DNA of 64,000 nucleotides from Gossypium raimondii (taxonomy: Eukaryota; Streptophyta; Magnoliopsida; Malvales; Malvaceae). This document shows, piece by piece, positions 62,157 to 64,000 of this stretch. The position numbers were made by a program, and so were the translations under genes. A model generated the notes under the pieces. That model had not been told where the DNA came from and ran no database searches. It worked only from the letters and a program-made list of their open reading frames with translations. Position 1 is the stretch's first letter; each line of letters opens with the position of its first letter. The stretch covers positions 42,735,250-42,799,249 of the forward strand of contig NC_068577.1 of assembly GCF_025698545.1 (NCBI RefSeq). The letters are read 5' to 3'.

Positions 62157-64000
62157 GTACAGCCCAAATTTTACCCGAGGCCCATTACCCAATAACCAAA
62201 CCCAACACTAACCCAATACCCAAAACCACCTAGACCTTACTCATCAGCCCAAACCCGAAGCCCAAGTTAACCTAGGCCCAATTTCCCCCAAAAAATCAAG
62301 CTAGGGTTTCAGAAAAGAAACCCTAGCGCCGCACCTAGGCGCCGCCCCTTTGACCTTCTGGCTCTCTGCCACCGCCGCCAACGTCACGCCGCCGTCGCCA
62401 ACGTCACGTCGGTCACCCCCCATTTGTGCCGTTACCTGCAAAAAGATAAACAAGCAAGAAATAGTGGCAACAAGAATAGAAGTAGGATTCGACTATAAAA
62501 GCCGAAAAGAATGTATTTTTTGGGGCCTTTTTTCTATTTTTGTACAAAAACTTTCAAAGAAATAAAAAACAAGGTTTCAAAGGTGATATTTCACTTTTTG
62601 TTCTTTTTGTTTTAGATCCTTTTTAGTTATTTTGTTTTTTTATCTGCGAAAATAAAAATAAAAAGAGAAGGGAGAAGGAGAGTACCTAGTCACCTTCCGA
62701 GCCCGGCGTCGGTGATCTCCTTCCCGTCGTTAGATTCGGACTTAAAGGAGGCCATAAAAAACTGATTTTTTAAGGGCGCCGACCACCGCCCACGGCAGGG
62801 CCGACGATGGCCCTTGGCCGGAAACCATGGCCGGAGGAGGGGAAAGGTTTTAAAAAAAATGGAAGAGTTTTGATTTTTTTAAAAACTGTAGCAGAAATGA
62901 ATTTTTAAGAAATTTGGGGTTTAAATAACCCTATAAAGCGACGCCGTTTAAGCTTAGGGTTCAGAGACCAAAAACGGCGTCGTTTTAGTCTCTGACCTGC
63001 GCGGGACCCGACCCAGGGGAAGGATCCGCGTGTTTTCTAAAAGGGCATATTTGCACGCACAGTCCCCCTGTTTTTGTAGCGCATTGCAATTTGGTCCTAT
63101 TTCGCTATTTTCTTTTATTTTAATTTAGCCACAACGTTTTGTCTTTGTTGCATTTTGGTCTACCGCAGCGCTGCGTTTTGGGGCTATGGTCTATTTACCA
63201 TCTCGGTCCCCCCGCTTTTCGCGCGCCTCACATTTTAATCCCTTACTCTATTTTATTTTTGATTTCAGCCCCGAGATTTCGTTTCCGTTTTGATTTAGTC
63301 CTATTATTATTATTATTATTATTATTGCTTTTATATATATAGGAGTATATCTTTTATATTTATATATATATATATACTTATATACATACTTTTTATATTT
63401 TATGATAGTTATATACGTATATATGTACATATTTACTTATATATATATTTTATAATGCACATATACATATATTTTTCATGTTTTTTAGAAATTTACGTAC
63501 ATACACTCGTTTTTATAACGTATATACTTATATTTTATATATCTTTGTATTTTATAATCTATATACATATATATGTAAATACTTATATTTTATATCTTAT
63601 AATTTTTATATATATTTTTCACATTTACATAATTTTATGTATATACATACATATATTTTCCCTTATATGTACATATATATTTTTCATATTTTATAATTTT
63701 GATATATCTTCCTTTATTTTTATGTTCATTTATGCATTTATTTTTATGCCCATTTTATGCTTTAGTTTATTTATTTATTTATTTGTTATGTTATATGCAT
63801 GATTGATTATTTTATCATTCGCTTTTTGTTCATTTTTTATTCACATTATCATGTTTATTATTCCATCATGCATATAAATATCATATTTCAAAGAAAAAAA
63901 AGGGAAAATATTTCTAATTGAGGCAATATTTAGCGTTTGGAAATTCGAGAAAACGTGCCCTAAGGTGCTGGGTGTCGATTTTTCTCGTTCAACCAAATTG
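62157..64000 (+). mobile_element. LTR of a second Tat-type element, cut by the window end
   Basis: Begins TGTACAGCCCAAATTTTACC, the counterpart of TGTAATAGCCCAATTTTTCC that starts the LTR of the complete element in its own sense. The following order also corresponds: GGCCCA-rich leader, a Pro/Arg-codon-like GC block with CGCCGCC words, a donor-like TTACCTGCAAA, ACGCCGTTT / GGCGTCGTTTT blocks, then AT-rich sequence (63300-63720) and GAGAAAACGTGCCC. Here it is on the plus strand, so it is inverted relative to the complete element. The LTR is at least 1.84 kb; the rest lies beyond the window. Confidence 0.65.
63301..63720. repeat. (ATT)n and TA-rich microsatellite region inside the second LTR
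   Basis: Eight ATT units start at about 63304, followed by about 400 bases of TATA/CATA words (TATATATACTTATATACATA). Long open frames here come from the low-complexity sequence and encode only Ile, Tyr, Phe and His-rich strings. Confidence 0.8.

Noticed and set aside
63455..63802. 115-codon plus-strand frame of Ile, Tyr and Phe
   Set aside because: Translation of a TA-rich microsatellite within an LTR; composition alone explains the open frame.

Overview
The window looks like nuclear DNA of a dicot plant: AT-rich intergenic sequence, genes split by GT-AG introns, and several classes of plant transposable elements. The transposon proteins (a Mutator-like element with a plant mobile domain gene, a very large Tat-type Gypsy element, a Harbinger element with a MYB-like second gene) resemble families I know from cotton (Gossypium). 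The genus is an inference from memory of those families, not something tested here.

Five host genes look intact, and I rebuilt their exons by hand from splice sites and reading frame. They are: LEC1, the seed-specific NF-YB subunit (minus strand, two exons, 6397-8536); SRT1, a SIRT6-type NAD-dependent deacetylase (minus, 14 exons, 11856-18666); a phosphoglycerate-mutase-like histidine phosphatase (minus, 8 exons, 21257-22646); a cytosolic-type Nudix hydrolase of the plant NUDT2/6/7/10 group (plus, 8 coding exons, 34817-38378); and FLA2, a two-domain fasciclin-like arabinogalactan protein (minus, 2 exons, 56541-58739). All reading frames close without stops. Their functions are unrelated (embryo identity, chromatin deacetylation, phosphatase-like metabolism, nucleotide-sugar clearance, cell wall/plasma membrane), so this is an ordinary gene neighbourhood and not a functional cluster.

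The rest is mostly transposable elements. 1 to about 4640 is the right part of a decayed Mutator-like element: transposase on the plus strand, a telomere-like minisatellite, then a convergent plant mobile domain pseudogene. 24275-29410 is a Harbinger element that has lost its transposase catalytic domain and keeps a broken MYB-like gene. 38551-54956 is a full-length but decayed Gypsy element of the Tat type, 16.4 kb with 2.3 kb LTRs, reading on the minus strand, with an extra ORF before gag. 62157-64000 is the start of a related LTR in the opposite orientation, cut by the window edge. Two small foldback elements have clean boundaries: a 440-bp hAT-type MITE in the Nudix 5' leader intron (34069-34508) and a 458-bp foldback with a 9-bp target duplication (10267-10724).

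I found no CRISPR array, operon, rRNA or tRNA gene, and no clear sign of a wholly new system. The observations most worth checking are the hidden first exon of LEC1 with RY palindromes in its intron, a GC-AG intron in the phosphatase gene, and plant-mobile-domain-type genes carried by two unrelated transposon classes in one window.
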